Under the pieces are notes generated by a model that was given only the letters and a program-made list of their open reading frames with translations, did no database searches and had not been told where the DNA came from. Of a DNA stretch of 43,925 nucleotides, positions 30,321-40,122 are shown piece after piece (position 1 is the stretch's first letter; the number at the start of each line of letters is the position of its first letter). Source of the stretch: Pseudomonadota bacterium (lineage in GTDB: Bacteria > Desulfobacterota > Desulfobulbia > Desulfobulbales > Desulfocapsaceae); NCBI GenBank assembly GCA_018821985.1, contig JAHJKP010000002.1, positions 1 to 43,925 on the forward strand, given 5' to 3'. Made by a program: the position numbers and the translations under genes.

Positions 30321-33295
30321 GGATATTCTCCTTGATTGCTCCCCTCCAGCAGGGCCACGGGGAAGTGATTTAAAATCTCTCCCAGGAAAAGGGTGAGGTC
30401 TGTGTTCCTGTCTCCTGTATGGGACTCGCCGGTAAAGATGTTGCGGTAGGAGATACCGGCATCTCCCTCCGGGAGTTCGATGCCGGTATCTCCCCAGGCT
30501 GTCCTGCCCAGGGGAAAGGAAACATCCTCCCCCATCAGGCGTGACAGGAATCGCGGCACGATCACGAGCATCTTTTTTCCTTCGATTGTCCGTGTAAAGG
30601 CGACCACTGATTCCGCCTGCTCGCCTCTCACAGACAGCGGGGCGTAGGAGCCCTGCTCGAAGATCTTCCTGTTGTCGCGCCGGAAGGTAAGGGCCTTCCA
30701 GGTCAGGAACAGCTTGATGGCGCCGTCTTCCATGCGCTCGAGAAGGTCCGCACAGAGAGCGGAGAGCCCCAGCTGCTCTTCCCTTGCCCGTATTTCTCGC
30801 AGGATTTCTACTCTTCTGGCAAAATCCACTGGCCTCCGGTTGTCCGGGTCCACAAGGCTCAAGTCCCAGATTTCGCAGCCCTGGTAGAAATCGGCTATCC
30901 CCGGAGAAGTGATTTTGAGCAGCGTCTGGGAAAGGGAATTGAACATGCCTAGGCGGCTCACATATCCGGCCAGTCCTCGGAAGGAGCGGATAAATGGGGT
31001 GTCACCGTCGCCAAGGATGGCGTCGATGAAGCTGTCCACTGCCTCCTCGTGGGCGGTGTCGGGGTTCATCCAACTGCTGTGGACTTTCGCCTCGCGCAGG
31101 GCCTTGCGCATGTAATCCTTGATGCGTTGCCTGAGTTCGCTGGTTTTCTGTCCCTGGCCGGGTTCATGGGGCCAGACGCCGATCAGGGTCTGGTAGAGGA
31201 GATATTCCTCGTTGCGGGCGGGTGCATGCTGGCCGTTAATCTCTTTCCGGACTTTTCGATTGAGATGACTCCAGGTGGTGAGCGCCTTACGCCAGAGATC
31301 GGGAATCTCCGAGAGTACATTGATGCGCCCGCGTACATCCTCACTTCGTTTGGTGTCATGGGTGGAGGTGGTGATCATGGCATGGGGATAGCTTTCGAGA
31401 CGTTCCCTGTTCTGCCGGTGGAAGGCGTCAAGGGAATGACCAAAACGGTCAGGTGCGCCGCCCACTTCATTTAAGGAGACGAGGCGGTTATAGATATAAC
31501 AGGCCGTATCCTCAACGCCTTTGGCCATTACCGGGCCGGTGAGCTGCTGAAAGCGCATGACAAAATCTAGACGCAGCTGCAGGTCCTCCTCGTCTGAACC
31601 TGTGGGGCAGCGCAAGAGCAGGACCTCATGCAGAAAGTCGAATATGGAGGAGCCGATGGCCGGATTGCGGCGTCTGGCCTTGGCCACTGCCTGTTCGATT
31701 TTCTGGCGATCGTCCTCTGTAATCTTGCCGTCGCCGATATAGGTCCGGTAGACTGGGAAGAAGGCGATTACCTCCACCAGTGCCTTGGTAAGGCTGTTCA
31801 GGGTGAAGTCACGGGTGTGACGGTTTCGCTCGGAGATGGTGTTGAGAAAGTGGCTGAGGGTGTTGATCTCGCTGGACATGGAGATCTGCATGACAAGCCG
31901 TTTCGACTCGGTGGCCACCTCGAAGAAGTTCCTGTGGTTGCGGATGAAACGGCCATAAATGGTCTCAAATTTCCGACCGTTGAGGCTGTCCACGAAGAGA
32001 CCATTCATGCTGTTGAGAAAGGCATATCCCGTGGCGCCATGCATGGGCCAGTCCCGGGGCAGCCGCTCGTCCTGCATGAGGATCTTTTCCCCGACAATAT
32101 AGAATGGCGGCCAGGCCGGAGAGTCGGTATCGGTAGGAAGTTTTGACTGTTCCTCAGATTGGATCTCTGGCTGAGGCTGCTCGAGCCGGACGCGCAGGCA
32201 CTGGCTCTGGAGATGATGTAGGTAGGCGGCAGGATCGTAGAGGCCGTCGACGTGATCCACCCGCAGGCCGGTCACCTTGCCTTCACTCACCAAGCCGAGG
32301 ATGAAACGGTGCGTCTCGGCGAAGACCTCCTCATTCTCGACCCGGATGGCGCCCAGCGCGTTGATGTCAAAGAAGCGCCGGTAGTTGATCTCCTCCGTGG
32401 CGACCCGCCAGTAGGAGATACGGTAGACCTGTTCGGCCAGGAGACGGTCGAGCAGGTCAAAGCTCTCAGGTACACCCGGCCTCCCATTGAAGAGACGGGT
32501 GTTCTCGTCGATGAAGGCGGACAGGGCAGGGCAATCGCTGTAGAGCAGCGCGAGCCGGCGTTTGATCACCTCCTTTTCCCGGTAGCGCTCCACCACCAGT
32601 TCCGGATCGGTTTCCGTATACAGGGGCAGATGCTGGAGTGCAGTCATGATGCTCAGCAATTCCTGGTAGGGGAGACTGTCGCTGCCTACTTCCTGCTCAA
32701 GAGCCTCCATGCGGTGGCCGAGGATCTGCCCATAGGTCTTGGGGATAATAGGGAAGCTGTGTTCATGATATTGGAGGGTGAATGCGCCGGTCCCATAGAC
32801 GAGGACCAGTTCGCCGTTCTCGAGGACATTGCCATACTGATCCCCCAGGACCGGGATGAGCACCTTGTCTTTCAGCTCTTTCTTTACGGGATTCCAGTCG
32901 ATATCAAAGGTGTGAGCGTGAAGCGAGCTGGGGCCGTTTTCAAGGAGATCCTGCCACCAGAGGTTTTCCTTGCTCTCCACACACATATGGTTCGGCACGA
33001 TATCAAGAATCTGACCCATGTCGAGGTCGCGCAATCGTTGGGTGAAGGCCTCATATTCTTCTTCTGATCCGACTTCCGGGTTCAGGCCATCGTGGGCCAC
33101 GATGTCGTACCCATGGGTGCTGCCCGGGCGGGCCTTGAGGTAAGGGGAGGCATAGATGTCCGTCACCCCCAGGTCCCGCAGAAAGGGCAGGATGGCGGTC
33201 GCCTCCATAAAGCCGAAGCCTGCATGGAACTGCAGCCGATAGGTGGCAGCGGGGATACGCGGAGAATACTGAGCACAATTGGGAATGTTTTTCAT
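30317..33295 (-). CDS. treY: maltooligosyl trehalose synthase
   Basis: TreY (992 aa, GH13) turns the reducing end of maltodextrin into an alpha,alpha-1,1 linked trehalose unit; TreZ then releases trehalose. The N-terminus IPAATYRLQFHAGFGF and the following LRDLGVTDIYASP are classic for the family. ILDIVPNHM, GLRVDHVDGLYDP and a late STHDTKRSEDVR carry the GH13 regions and catalytic acids. Length is a little above the usual 700-950 aa. I start at the ATG at 33293-33295 (MKNIPNCAQ); a TTG 18 codons earlier is possible. It is the last gene of a minus-strand cluster, 60 bases after the antiporter. Confidence 0.93.
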   Translation of the reverse strand: MKNIPNCAQYSPRIPAATYRLQFHAGFGFMEATAILPFLRDLGVTDIYASPYLKARPGSTHGYDIVAHDGLNPEVGSEEEYEAFTQRLRDLDMGQILDIVPNHMCVESKENLWWQDLLENGPSSLHAHTFDIDWNPVKKELKDKVLIPVLGDQYGNVLENGELVLVYGTGAFTLQYHEHSFPIIPKTYGQILGHRMEALEQEVGSDSLPYQELLSIMTALQHLPLYTETDPELVVERYREKEVIKRRLALLYSDCPALSAFIDENTRLFNGRPGVPESFDLLDRLLAEQVYRISYWRVATEEINYRRFFDINALGAIRVENEEVFAETHRFILGLVSEGKVTGLRVDHVDGLYDPAAYLHHLQSQCLRVRLEQPQPEIQSEEQSKLPTDTDSPAWPPFYIVGEKILMQDERLPRDWPMHGATGYAFLNSMNGLFVDSLNGRKFETIYGRFIRNHRNFFEVATESKRLVMQISMSSEINTLSHFLNTISERNRHTRDFTLNSLTKALVEVIAFFPVYRTYIGDGKITEDDRQKIEQAVAKARRRNPAIGSSIFDFLHEVLLLRCPTGSDEEDLQLRLDFVMRFQQLTGPVMAKGVEDTACYIYNRLVSLNEVGGAPDRFGHSLDAFHRQNRERLESYPHAMITTSTHDTKRSEDVRGRINVLSEIPDLWRKALTTWSHLNRKVRKEINGQHAPARNEEYLLYQTLIGVWPHEPGQGQKTSELRQRIKDYMRKALREAKVHSSWMNPDTAHEEAVDSFIDAILGDGDTPFIRSFRGLAGYVSRLGMFNSLSQTLLKITSPGIADFYQGCEIWDLSLVDPDNRRPVDFARRVEILREIRAREEQLGLSALCADLLERMEDGAIKLFLTWKALTFRRDNRKIFEQGSYAPLSVRGEQAESVVAFTRTIEGKKMLVIVPRFLSRLMGEDVSFPLGRTAWGDTGIELPEGDAGISYRNIFTGESHTGDRNTDLTLFLGEILNHFPVALLEGSNQGEYP

Positions 33296-33355
33296 TTTTA
33301 CCAGCCCCAGGTAAGAGTTCTTCTGATCCCCATTAGGTATTACCCTCAAAGTTCA

Positions 33356-35242
33356 TTACCCACACCTAGTTTCCCTGACCTCCGATATGTCTGTGTCCAT
33401 TGGTTGCGACTTTTCATCTACTGCTGCCAGTATCTCCCGGAATTCTGTGAGTACTGGCCCTTCAGCAACAAGCACGGTGACCGCTTTATAGGTATTGAGC
33501 ATGCGGTGATCGATCCGGAAACAGGGGCGCTGGTCAAGCCAAGCGGCGAGGATGACGATCGAATCAGGATGTTCCTGCTCAAGTTCGCAAAGCCTGGCTG
33601 CTGGAAATCCCTGCTGAACAGGCAGGAGCAAAAGGGAAGCCTTTTTTTCGTCAAGCAGCCGAAGCCACCTCTCCAGATACAATCCTTGCCCGCCCAGGAG
33701 ATCCATCCAGGCCCGGGACCTACGTCCGAACTCCTTCGGGGGGCGTTGTAGAACTACAACGGGGTGCTCAACTCCCAGGTCTCTTCTGGCGAGCTCGGCC
33801 ACCAGCAGGTTCAGCTCATCGCTGGTCGTCGCGGCGATGATCGTTGTATCCCGCTCCACACCAGCCTGTTCATAGGTGGCCGTATTCCTGGCATCCCCGC
33901 GGACTGTCTGGACTCCTAGGTCCAGGAATCGTTCCAGCCGCAAGGAGGCGGAGTCGATCACCACAATGGTACCTCCGTGGGGCTTGGTCTGAAGGGCGAG
34001 GGCCTCGGTCAGGGCGTTGGCGCCAATAAGTACCAGACGTTTCCGGGCAGGGTCTTTGGTGTAGCCGAGGATTCGGGGAAGGATCATGGCCATGATCGTC
34101 GCCCAGACGCAGGTGACCAGGATGGTGAGATAGACCAGGCCTTCCACGACGTTTCCCCCTGGAAAGGCAGCCTCACGTAACTGCGAGGCAGCAAGGGAGG
34201 CCATGGCTGCGGCGACGATGCCGCGGGGTGCAGTCATCATCAGGAGGACACGGTCTGCAAGGCTGAAGTCCCGGGAACGGGTGCAGAGCAGGATGGAGAG
34301 CGGCCGGGCCAGAAAGATAAGCCCGGCGGTCACGAGCAGCCCTCGCCAGCCGAGCTGCCATATTGAGGTGATGTCCAGCTGGCCGGCGAGCAGGATGAAT
34401 AGAAAGGAGATAATCAGGGTTGAGATCTGTCCTTTGAAGTTTTTCAGGGAGTCCATGTCCGGGATTTGACTTCCTGAGAGGGTGATCCCCATGACGATGG
34501 CGGCAAGGATGCCCGAATGGCGGGCTTCATGTTCGGAGAAGAGATAGCAGAAAAGGAGGATGCCAAGGACAACGATATTGGACAGATCGACATTCAGCAT
34601 ACGGGAACGGAGCAGGTAGCCTACAAACCTGCCGGCCACAAATCCCAATATTCCACCGGTGGCAAGGAGTTTTATGACCACAAGGGTCATTTCCTGCAGG
34701 GGAAATCCAGCCAGTTCGATCCCCTGCAGGACAATATAAGCAAGCACCGCCCCAATGGGATCGATGATGAGTCCTTCGGAGATGAGAACGGTCTTGACCT
34801 GACGCGGTGCTATCAGGTGTCGCAGCAAGGGGGTGATCACTGTCGGGCCGGTCACCGTGGTGAGTGCACCGAAAAGGGCGGCGCAGGGAAGAGGCATGTT
34901 GATAAGCCCCATGGCAAGTATGGTTGCACCGACACCGGTGACCAGTACGCCGATGGTGAGCAGATTCCGCACCGCAGCTCCTACCTGCCTCAGCTGCCTG
35001 AGATCCAGGCTGAGCCCCCCTTCAAAAAGAATGACGGCCACCCCGAGATGGACAACGACCTCAAGTTCACTGCCCAGGGAACCTGGTGAGAAGAGGCCAA
35101 GTATCTCAGGACCGGCGACCATGCCGAATATGAGCAGGGGCAGGATGGCAGGCAGTTTTATCCGGTCGGCGACCACTTGGGCGGTGATCCCCAGGCAGAG
35201 GGCAATGACGAGGGTGGAGACAAGAGAGTGGGCCATGTTCAT
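33356..35242 (-). CDS. cation/proton antiporter with RCK (TrkA-N) domain
   Basis: This 628-aa CPA-type antiporter has about 12 transmembrane helices in the first 390 residues, including PLLIFGMVAGPEILGLFSP, FEGGLSLDL, and the TGPTVITPLLRHL helix typical of Na+/H+ or K+/H+ exchangers. A cytoplasmic Rossmann domain follows (about 400-520: RLVLIGANALTEALAL, then VVIDSAS) that binds nucleotide and gates the transporter. Its ATG directly follows the treZ stop (TAAATG), so it is translated with the trehalose genes. The likely job is ion balance during osmotic stress, alongside trehalose as compatible solute. The ion cannot be told from sequence. Confidence 0.85.
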   Translation of the reverse strand: MNMAHSLVSTLVIALCLGITAQVVADRIKLPAILPLLIFGMVAGPEILGLFSPGSLGSELEVVVHLGVAVILFEGGLSLDLRQLRQVGAAVRNLLTIGVLVTGVGATILAMGLINMPLPCAALFGALTTVTGPTVITPLLRHLIAPRQVKTVLISEGLIIDPIGAVLAYIVLQGIELAGFPLQEMTLVVIKLLATGGILGFVAGRFVGYLLRSRMLNVDLSNIVVLGILLFCYLFSEHEARHSGILAAIVMGITLSGSQIPDMDSLKNFKGQISTLIISFLFILLAGQLDITSIWQLGWRGLLVTAGLIFLARPLSILLCTRSRDFSLADRVLLMMTAPRGIVAAAMASLAASQLREAAFPGGNVVEGLVYLTILVTCVWATIMAMILPRILGYTKDPARKRLVLIGANALTEALALQTKPHGGTIVVIDSASLRLERFLDLGVQTVRGDARNTATYEQAGVERDTTIIAATTSDELNLLVAELARRDLGVEHPVVVLQRPPKEFGRRSRAWMDLLGGQGLYLERWLRLLDEKKASLLLLPVQQGFPAARLCELEQEHPDSIVILAAWLDQRPCFRIDHRMLNTYKAVTVLVAEGPVLTEFREILAAVDEKSQPMDTDISEVRETRCG

Positions 35243-37144
35243 TTAGCGGAGTTCCGTTTGATTTGCCTGCAGCCATTTCTTGTCTGCGGCCAGGAACACG
35301 ACCACACTCAGAGGATTGCTGGTACAGAGTGCTCCTTCTTCCTGCCGGGTCCTTCCCGGCAGGAGAGTGCCTGGACCACCCCATTCGCTCCCCGAGGAGT
35401 CGAGGAGCAGATCCCATCCACCCGGCCAGGGAAGATCTACGGCCAGGGGTACGGTCCCGAAATTGAGGATGCAGAGTGATCGGCAAGGACCGACTTCCCG
35501 GGTCAGCAGCAGCAGAGGCCACTCCTTTGTCCGGGTCACGCTGCAGTCCTGACGACTGACTACACCCAGGCTCCGGTGCTTTTGGCGGAGGGCAATAAGC
35601 CGGCGGTGGAAACCGTAGAGCAGTCCATGGCGGCCATGTAGGCGAAGGCCGGTATTGATGCGGCTCCCCTGGAAAGTGGCTTCCTTCTGGGGATCGACCA
35701 CCTCGCCTTCCCAGTTGAAGGCGGCGAACTCCTCCTTGCGGCCACAGCGCACTGCCTGGATGAGCGCGGTATCGCTGTGGCTTACGAAATAGTGAAACGG
35801 TGCAGTCTCGCCGTACTCCTCGCCCATGAAGAGAAGCGGCAGAAAGGGGGAGAACAGCACTGTCCCGGCGGCAAGCTTGAGCCGTTCCAGATCAAGGTAT
35901 TCAGCAAGGCGGTCACCATCCTTGCGGTTGCCCACCTGATCATGGTTCTGGGAACAGACCACAAAGCGCGAGGGGCTGATATCGCTGGCGTCATTACCAT
36001 GTCGCCGTTGTCGATACGAAGAGAATTGGCCTGTATAAACGAAGCCCTCACGAAAGGCGGTACAGAGTTGCTCGAATTCCCCGAAGTCCTGGTAGTAGCC
36101 CTGTTCTTCTTCGGTGAGCAGGGTGTGGAGGGCGTGATGGAAATCGTCGTTCCACTGGGCGTCGAGCCCATAGCCCCCTTCTCTGCGGGGACGGATCAGT
36201 CGGGAGTCGTTCAGGTCGCTCTCGGCGATGACGTAGGTCTTGCGGCCCAGGGTCGCTCCAAGCTGATGGACCGCTTCCCCCAATTCATCCAGGATGTGGC
36301 GGGCGCTGAAATCAAAAATGCCGTGTACCGCATCGAGGCGCAGGGCGTCGATATGATACTCTTCGATCCAGAACAGGGCGTTGCCGACAATGTACTCCCG
36401 GACCCCGTCACTCCCGGGACCGTCGAAGTTGACCGCATCTCCCCATGGCGTCCGATACCGGTCGGTGAAATAGGGGCCAAAGGCATGGAGATAATTGCCC
36501 TCCGGGCCGAGATGGTTGTAGACTACATCGAGGATGACTGCGATTCCCTGCCGGTGGCAGGCGTCCACCAGGGATTTGAGGCCGTCTGCTCCCCCGTAGC
36601 TCGTCTGGACCGCGTAGAGGTATACACCGTCATAGCCCCAGTTGCGCCCCCCTGGAAACTGGGCCACGGGCATGAGTTCCACTGCCGTGATCCCCAGTTC
36701 GCACAGGTAGTCGAGTTTGTGTTCCACCCCGGCAAAGGTGCCGTCCGCGGTAAAGGTGCCTACGTGGATTTCATAGATAATAAAGTCTGCCAGATCCCTG
36801 CCGTGCCAGTCGGAATCCATCCACCCATGGGATGATGGGTCCAGAACCTGCGAGGGGCCGTGGACTCCCTGGGGCTGGCAGCGCGAAGCAGGATCGGGTC
36901 GCTCCAGTCTGTTGTCCAAGAGAAAGGTATAGAGCGTTCCCGCTTCCATGCAAGGTACGAAGCCGCTGAAATAGCCCTTCTCCTCTGGCATCAACTCAAT
37001 TGTTCCATCCTGATTGCTGCCCTTGTCAGAGATCTGCCGCACCGCCACCGTCGCCGTCCGTGGCGCCCAGACGCGGAAGAAGACACCATCCTGGAGCAAT
37101 GTCGGTCCGAGAACAAGGGAGGCGGAATGGCACACTTGTTTCAT
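35243..37144 (-). CDS. treZ: maltooligosyltrehalose trehalohydrolase
   Basis: TreZ (633 aa, GH13) hydrolyses maltooligosyl-trehalose made by TreY to free trehalose. An N-terminal CBM48-like domain (VFFRVWAPRTATVAV) is followed by the barrel with YEIHVGTFTADGTF, VILDVVYNHLGPEGN, ALRLDAVHGIFDFS (catalytic Asp) and YVIAESDLND (catalytic Glu), all standard for TreZ. Length is normal. The next gene's ATG follows its stop without a gap. It lies between TreT and TreY in one minus-strand cluster, so the cell can make trehalose from both sugar nucleotide and glycogen. Confidence 0.94.
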   Translation of the reverse strand: MKQVCHSASLVLGPTLLQDGVFFRVWAPRTATVAVRQISDKGSNQDGTIELMPEEKGYFSGFVPCMEAGTLYTFLLDNRLERPDPASRCQPQGVHGPSQVLDPSSHGWMDSDWHGRDLADFIIYEIHVGTFTADGTFAGVEHKLDYLCELGITAVELMPVAQFPGGRNWGYDGVYLYAVQTSYGGADGLKSLVDACHRQGIAVILDVVYNHLGPEGNYLHAFGPYFTDRYRTPWGDAVNFDGPGSDGVREYIVGNALFWIEEYHIDALRLDAVHGIFDFSARHILDELGEAVHQLGATLGRKTYVIAESDLNDSRLIRPRREGGYGLDAQWNDDFHHALHTLLTEEEQGYYQDFGEFEQLCTAFREGFVYTGQFSSYRQRRHGNDASDISPSRFVVCSQNHDQVGNRKDGDRLAEYLDLERLKLAAGTVLFSPFLPLLFMGEEYGETAPFHYFVSHSDTALIQAVRCGRKEEFAAFNWEGEVVDPQKEATFQGSRINTGLRLHGRHGLLYGFHRRLIALRQKHRSLGVVSRQDCSVTRTKEWPLLLLTREVGPCRSLCILNFGTVPLAVDLPWPGGWDLLLDSSGSEWGGPGTLLPGRTRQEEGALCTSNPLSVVVFLAADKKWLQANQTELR

Positions 37145-37450
37145 GACACCTCACCCGGTGGCTGGGCGGCTATATTCCATGGCAGATGGAGGGGTCGTTG
37201 CGGAAAAAATGGACACTCTCTCAGCATCAGGGACCTCTGTCCACTAGACAAATTGAGGCAAGCTGAGGAGAAAAAACAGTAGAAAGTGCGGGGGGCTATC
37301 GGCAGTATAGAGAGGTGCATAAAACATATCCTCCTGATAGATGAGACGCGGATAGTTCTTGTGGTTGGGAGTAGCGGTGTAGAGCGTCTCTTTCCCCGCT
37401 GTACCTGTTTATAGATGAGCATACTCGGTGCTCCAGCGGGAAAAGGGGGG
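37145..37450. other. spacer between treT and treZ
   Basis: About 300 bases. On the minus strand aggagg is followed by short frames of 27 and 59 codons (the longer one overlaps the treZ ATG as ATGA), but their residues look random and I do not call a gene. No clear terminator was seen, so treZ may be read through from treT. Confidence 0.35.
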
Positions 37451-38689
37451 TTAGATGTAGATGGTGGACGCCTCCTGCTGCGAGTTCAGGATATGGAAAA
37501 GGGTCAGGTATTCCCGCAGCTGGCGGGTGTGAAGGAAATTTTCCCGGACGAACTCGCGGGCCTTGACTCCCATCTTGTTGCGTAGTCCTTTGTGATGAAG
37601 GAGAAAGCGGATACGGTGCGCCGCCCCTTCGGGGGTGTTGACGAGAAAACCGGTATGGTAGTTGATCAGCTGTAGCCGGATGCCGCCGGTGTCGCCGCCG
37701 ATAACCGGCTTACCCTTCCACAACCCTTCGGTGACCGTGAGGCCGAATCCTTCGCGGGTCGATTTCTGGATGACGATGTCGGCAAGCCGCTGGAGGGCAT
37801 TGATGGTCCGGTGGGCGTCGGAGGGCAGCAGGAGAACGTGGATATCGGGATCACCGTTGGCTGCTTCCAGCACTTCTTCAAGGACCTTTTGCCCTTCCGG
37901 GTCGTCTGTGGCCCCGCCCCCGGCCAGCACCAGCTGTACCGGTTGAACTTTACGCACCAGCTGATACGCGGCAATGACCCCGAGGGGATCTTTGAAGCGA
38001 TCGAAACGTGATATCTGGACCAGGAGGGGTTTCTTCGGGTCGAGGTTGTACTGATGGCGGACGGCGGCGATCTCTTCCGGGGCAAGGTCCATGTTTTTTT
38101 GGCTCAGGGGGTCGATGCTCGGCGGGATCAGAAACTGGGGATGCGGTAGTGGCTGGGCAAACTGGCACATGGAGAAGATGCTTGCGTCATAGCCGGAAAC
38201 AAAGGGTTTCAGCCCCTGCCAGACCGCGCGTGCCGGGCGGCTGACATCGATATGCGCCCGCCAGATCCATTTGCCCTTGCGGTTGGGGCAAAGTCCCAGC
38301 AGGGCTGCTGGTTGCGGGTCGTGGATAACCACCAGATCGGCATCTTCCAGGATCGGCCGTAGCCGGACGGCGTTCTCCTCGTTTAGTCCGCGGTATGTCT
38401 GCCACTCACGGCTGTTGATGGTGACCGGGAAGCCCTGAAGACCGTTATGGAATTTTTTGGTGACGTCGAAAAAATCAGCGTTGCCCTCTATCACCTCCCA
38501 CTGGACATCAAGTCCTACATCCTGCATGAGCGGGACCATCCATTCGAGAATCTCCGCCACCCCGCCGCCCTCGCGGGTGGAGTTGACATGCACCACCTTC
38601 TTGCCGGCGAGGCGGAGGCCCAACTGGCGGAGCTGGCTGATGACGGTTGTGCTCACCAGCCCTTCGTAGGTGGAAAGGAGTTTGGTCAT
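37451..38689 (-). CDS. treT: trehalose synthase, glycosyltransferase TreT type
   Basis: TreT (412 aa, GT4) joins the glucose of a nucleotide sugar to free glucose, giving trehalose. The N-terminal domain has GKKVVHVNSTREGGGVAEIL and the C-terminal domain VQISRFDRFKDPLGVIAAY, STREGFGLTVTEGLWKGKPV and GGDTGGI, the nucleotide-sugar-binding elements, all close to the archaeal-type TreT. I chose the ATG at 38687-38689 with aggaggt just before it. Its ATG overlaps the stop of the DUF5752 gene as ATGA. Confidence 0.93.
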   Translation of the reverse strand: MTKLLSTYEGLVSTTVISQLRQLGLRLAGKKVVHVNSTREGGGVAEILEWMVPLMQDVGLDVQWEVIEGNADFFDVTKKFHNGLQGFPVTINSREWQTYRGLNEENAVRLRPILEDADLVVIHDPQPAALLGLCPNRKGKWIWRAHIDVSRPARAVWQGLKPFVSGYDASIFSMCQFAQPLPHPQFLIPPSIDPLSQKNMDLAPEEIAAVRHQYNLDPKKPLLVQISRFDRFKDPLGVIAAYQLVRKVQPVQLVLAGGGATDDPEGQKVLEEVLEAANGDPDIHVLLLPSDAHRTINALQRLADIVIQKSTREGFGLTVTEGLWKGKPVIGGDTGGIRLQLINYHTGFLVNTPEGAAHRIRFLLHHKGLRNKMGVKAREFVRENFLHTRQLREYLTLFHILNSQQEASTIYI

Positions 38690-39333
38690 GACGCACCTCC
38701 TGTTTGCAGGGTCCGCACCAGCTCGTCCCGGAGTTCGCTCAGGGTGAAGAAGGAGAAATCGACGCTTTGCAGGCTTTGGCACCAGTCCTCATGGCCGGGA
38801 AAACAGGCGAGCCAGGCTGAGAAATCGTCGACCCCCACGGGTTCACGCCGCCGTGATTCGAGGAAATGATAGTAGATGCTGCCGTTGGTCATCCGGCCGA
38901 TGGCCTCGGGCAGCTCTGGCGGTGAGGTGACTCGCAGTCCTGTATCAAAAACCACGGTCACGGCCTCGCTAAAGAAGAATTCGCTGCCGTGCAGGCATGA
39001 GGGCACAAAGTGCACTTCGCTCAGCCGCTCGTCGAGGATCTCGAGCACTTGTTCCCGCAGTTTTTCCAGATCGGTATAGAGATAGGGGTTGATGATGCCC
39101 AGCCGCTCGGCAAGCACCCTGTCGCCCACTTGCAGCAGGGCCCATACTGCGAAATCGTTGCGGTAGTCAGGGTTGTCGAAGCAGGGAACGAGGGGGGTCT
39201 CGCAAAAGTGGTGGTAAAGTACGTCCTGCCGGCAGGTGGCAATCCGGTCGCGCAATTCCCTGAGATTGATGGCGGGGGGCACGTTGCTGGTTCTGCTGAG
39301 CAGCGTGCAGTCCTGAATGATAAAGTCTTCCAT
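38686..39333 (-). CDS. DUF5752 family protein linked to trehalose genes
   Basis: This 215-aa protein resembles the DUF5752 family, often found beside TreT-type glycosyltransferases. Recognisable parts are the start MEDFIIQDCTLLSR, LYHHFCETPLVP near residue 40, FAVWALLQVGDRVLAERL, and SIYYHFLESRRR in the second half. Conserved HH and YHF pairs suggest a carbohydrate-related or metal-binding role, but none is proven. The ATG at 39331-39333 follows gaaggagg. The gene overlaps treT by four bases, so it likely assists trehalose synthesis or its control. It is the first gene of the minus-strand cluster. Confidence 0.75.
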   Translation of the reverse strand: MEDFIIQDCTLLSRTSNVPPAINLRELRDRIATCRQDVLYHHFCETPLVPCFDNPDYRNDFAVWALLQVGDRVLAERLGIINPYLYTDLEKLREQVLEILDERLSEVHFVPSCLHGSEFFFSEAVTVVFDTGLRVTSPPELPEAIGRMTNGSIYYHFLESRRREPVGVDDFSAWLACFPGHEDWCQSLQSVDFSFFTLSELRDELVRTLQTGGAS

Positions 39334-39678
39334 GGTTCCTCCTTCCCGCCGTAAATGGCGGTCCAGCAGGCGAGGTACCTGTTGGGTATAAAAGGGTGAT
39401 GGCTGTGTGGAGGGAACCGGTATGCGTCCCATCCTTGACTTTTTCACGTAATCTTACTTTGAAATAATAGCAGGATGGGAGGGAGGAATCAAATCTATTT
39501 GTTGCTCATTGCAATTTGCAGTGCAGCTGGCATTTGGGTCGGCAGTACTGCACGGCTCGTTGTCCTACCAGATGTACTGCTTTGTCGCCGCTCGCTCATA
39601 GTTGAGTATGTGCCCAACTACTGTCTCTTGGTGTCAACTTGAATGCCTTTTGGAAGCATATCCTTTTGGGGTTGATAT

Positions 39679-40122
39679 TCATCCTTGGGGCGAAGAGGGT
39701 ATGGCAAGAAAAGGCTGCAGCTTTTGGGTGATGTCCGTTGGCAGGGGGGTCAGTTTTCCCTCCCGATTGACCGAGGCATGGGTGGTGAAGCCCTTGGCCA
39801 GGAGGCGTGGCTTGCTTGCCTCTTCTTCTATAAGTATCCGATAGCTGAAGGAGCAGGAAACCTTTTTCAGTTCAGTGAGACAGGTTTCTATGATGAGCAG
39901 GTCATCATAGCGAGCAGGGGCCTTGAAGCGAATATGGCATTCGGTTACCGGCAGAATGATCCCCAGTTGTTCAATTTCACGATAGGTGCAGACCCGATCA
40001 CGCATGAATTCCGTCCTTCCCAACTCAAAGTAGCGCAGGTAGTTGGCATTATAGACCACGGCTGCGGCATCCGTATCGCCATAGAGTACGCGGTGCTGAC
40101 TGCGGTGGGTCAATTCATCCAT
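39679..40122 (-). CDS. acyl-CoA thioesterase, YbgC/4HBT family
   Basis: This 147-aa hot-dog-fold thioesterase starts with HRVLYGDTDAAAVVYNANYL, the family's catalytic-Asp motif (YGDTDxxxVVYxxxY), followed by FELGRTEFMRD. The middle CHIRFKAPARYDDLLIIET and the strand KVSCSFSYRI complete the fold. It hydrolyses acyl-CoA or acyl-carrier thioesters; the substrate is not clear. I start at the ATG at 40120-40122, which overlaps the end of the phosphoglycerate mutase gene by eight bases. No signal peptide. No terminator was found in the 230-base spacer downstream, where I see no gene. Confidence 0.85.
   Translation of the reverse strand: MDELTHRSQHRVLYGDTDAAAVVYNANYLRYFELGRTEFMRDRVCTYREIEQLGIILPVTECHIRFKAPARYDDLLIIETCLTELKKVSCSFSYRILIEEEASKPRLLAKGFTTHASVNREGKLTPLPTDITQKLQPFLAIPSSPQG

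Noticed and set aside
35777-36835. Long plus-strand reading frame of 352 codons
   Set aside because: Antisense to treZ with unlikely composition and no ribosome binding site; treZ motifs are certain.
37145-37422. Short minus-strand frame overlapping the treZ start codon
   Set aside because: The ATGA overlap and aggagg are suggestive, but the residues look random and no family is recognisable.
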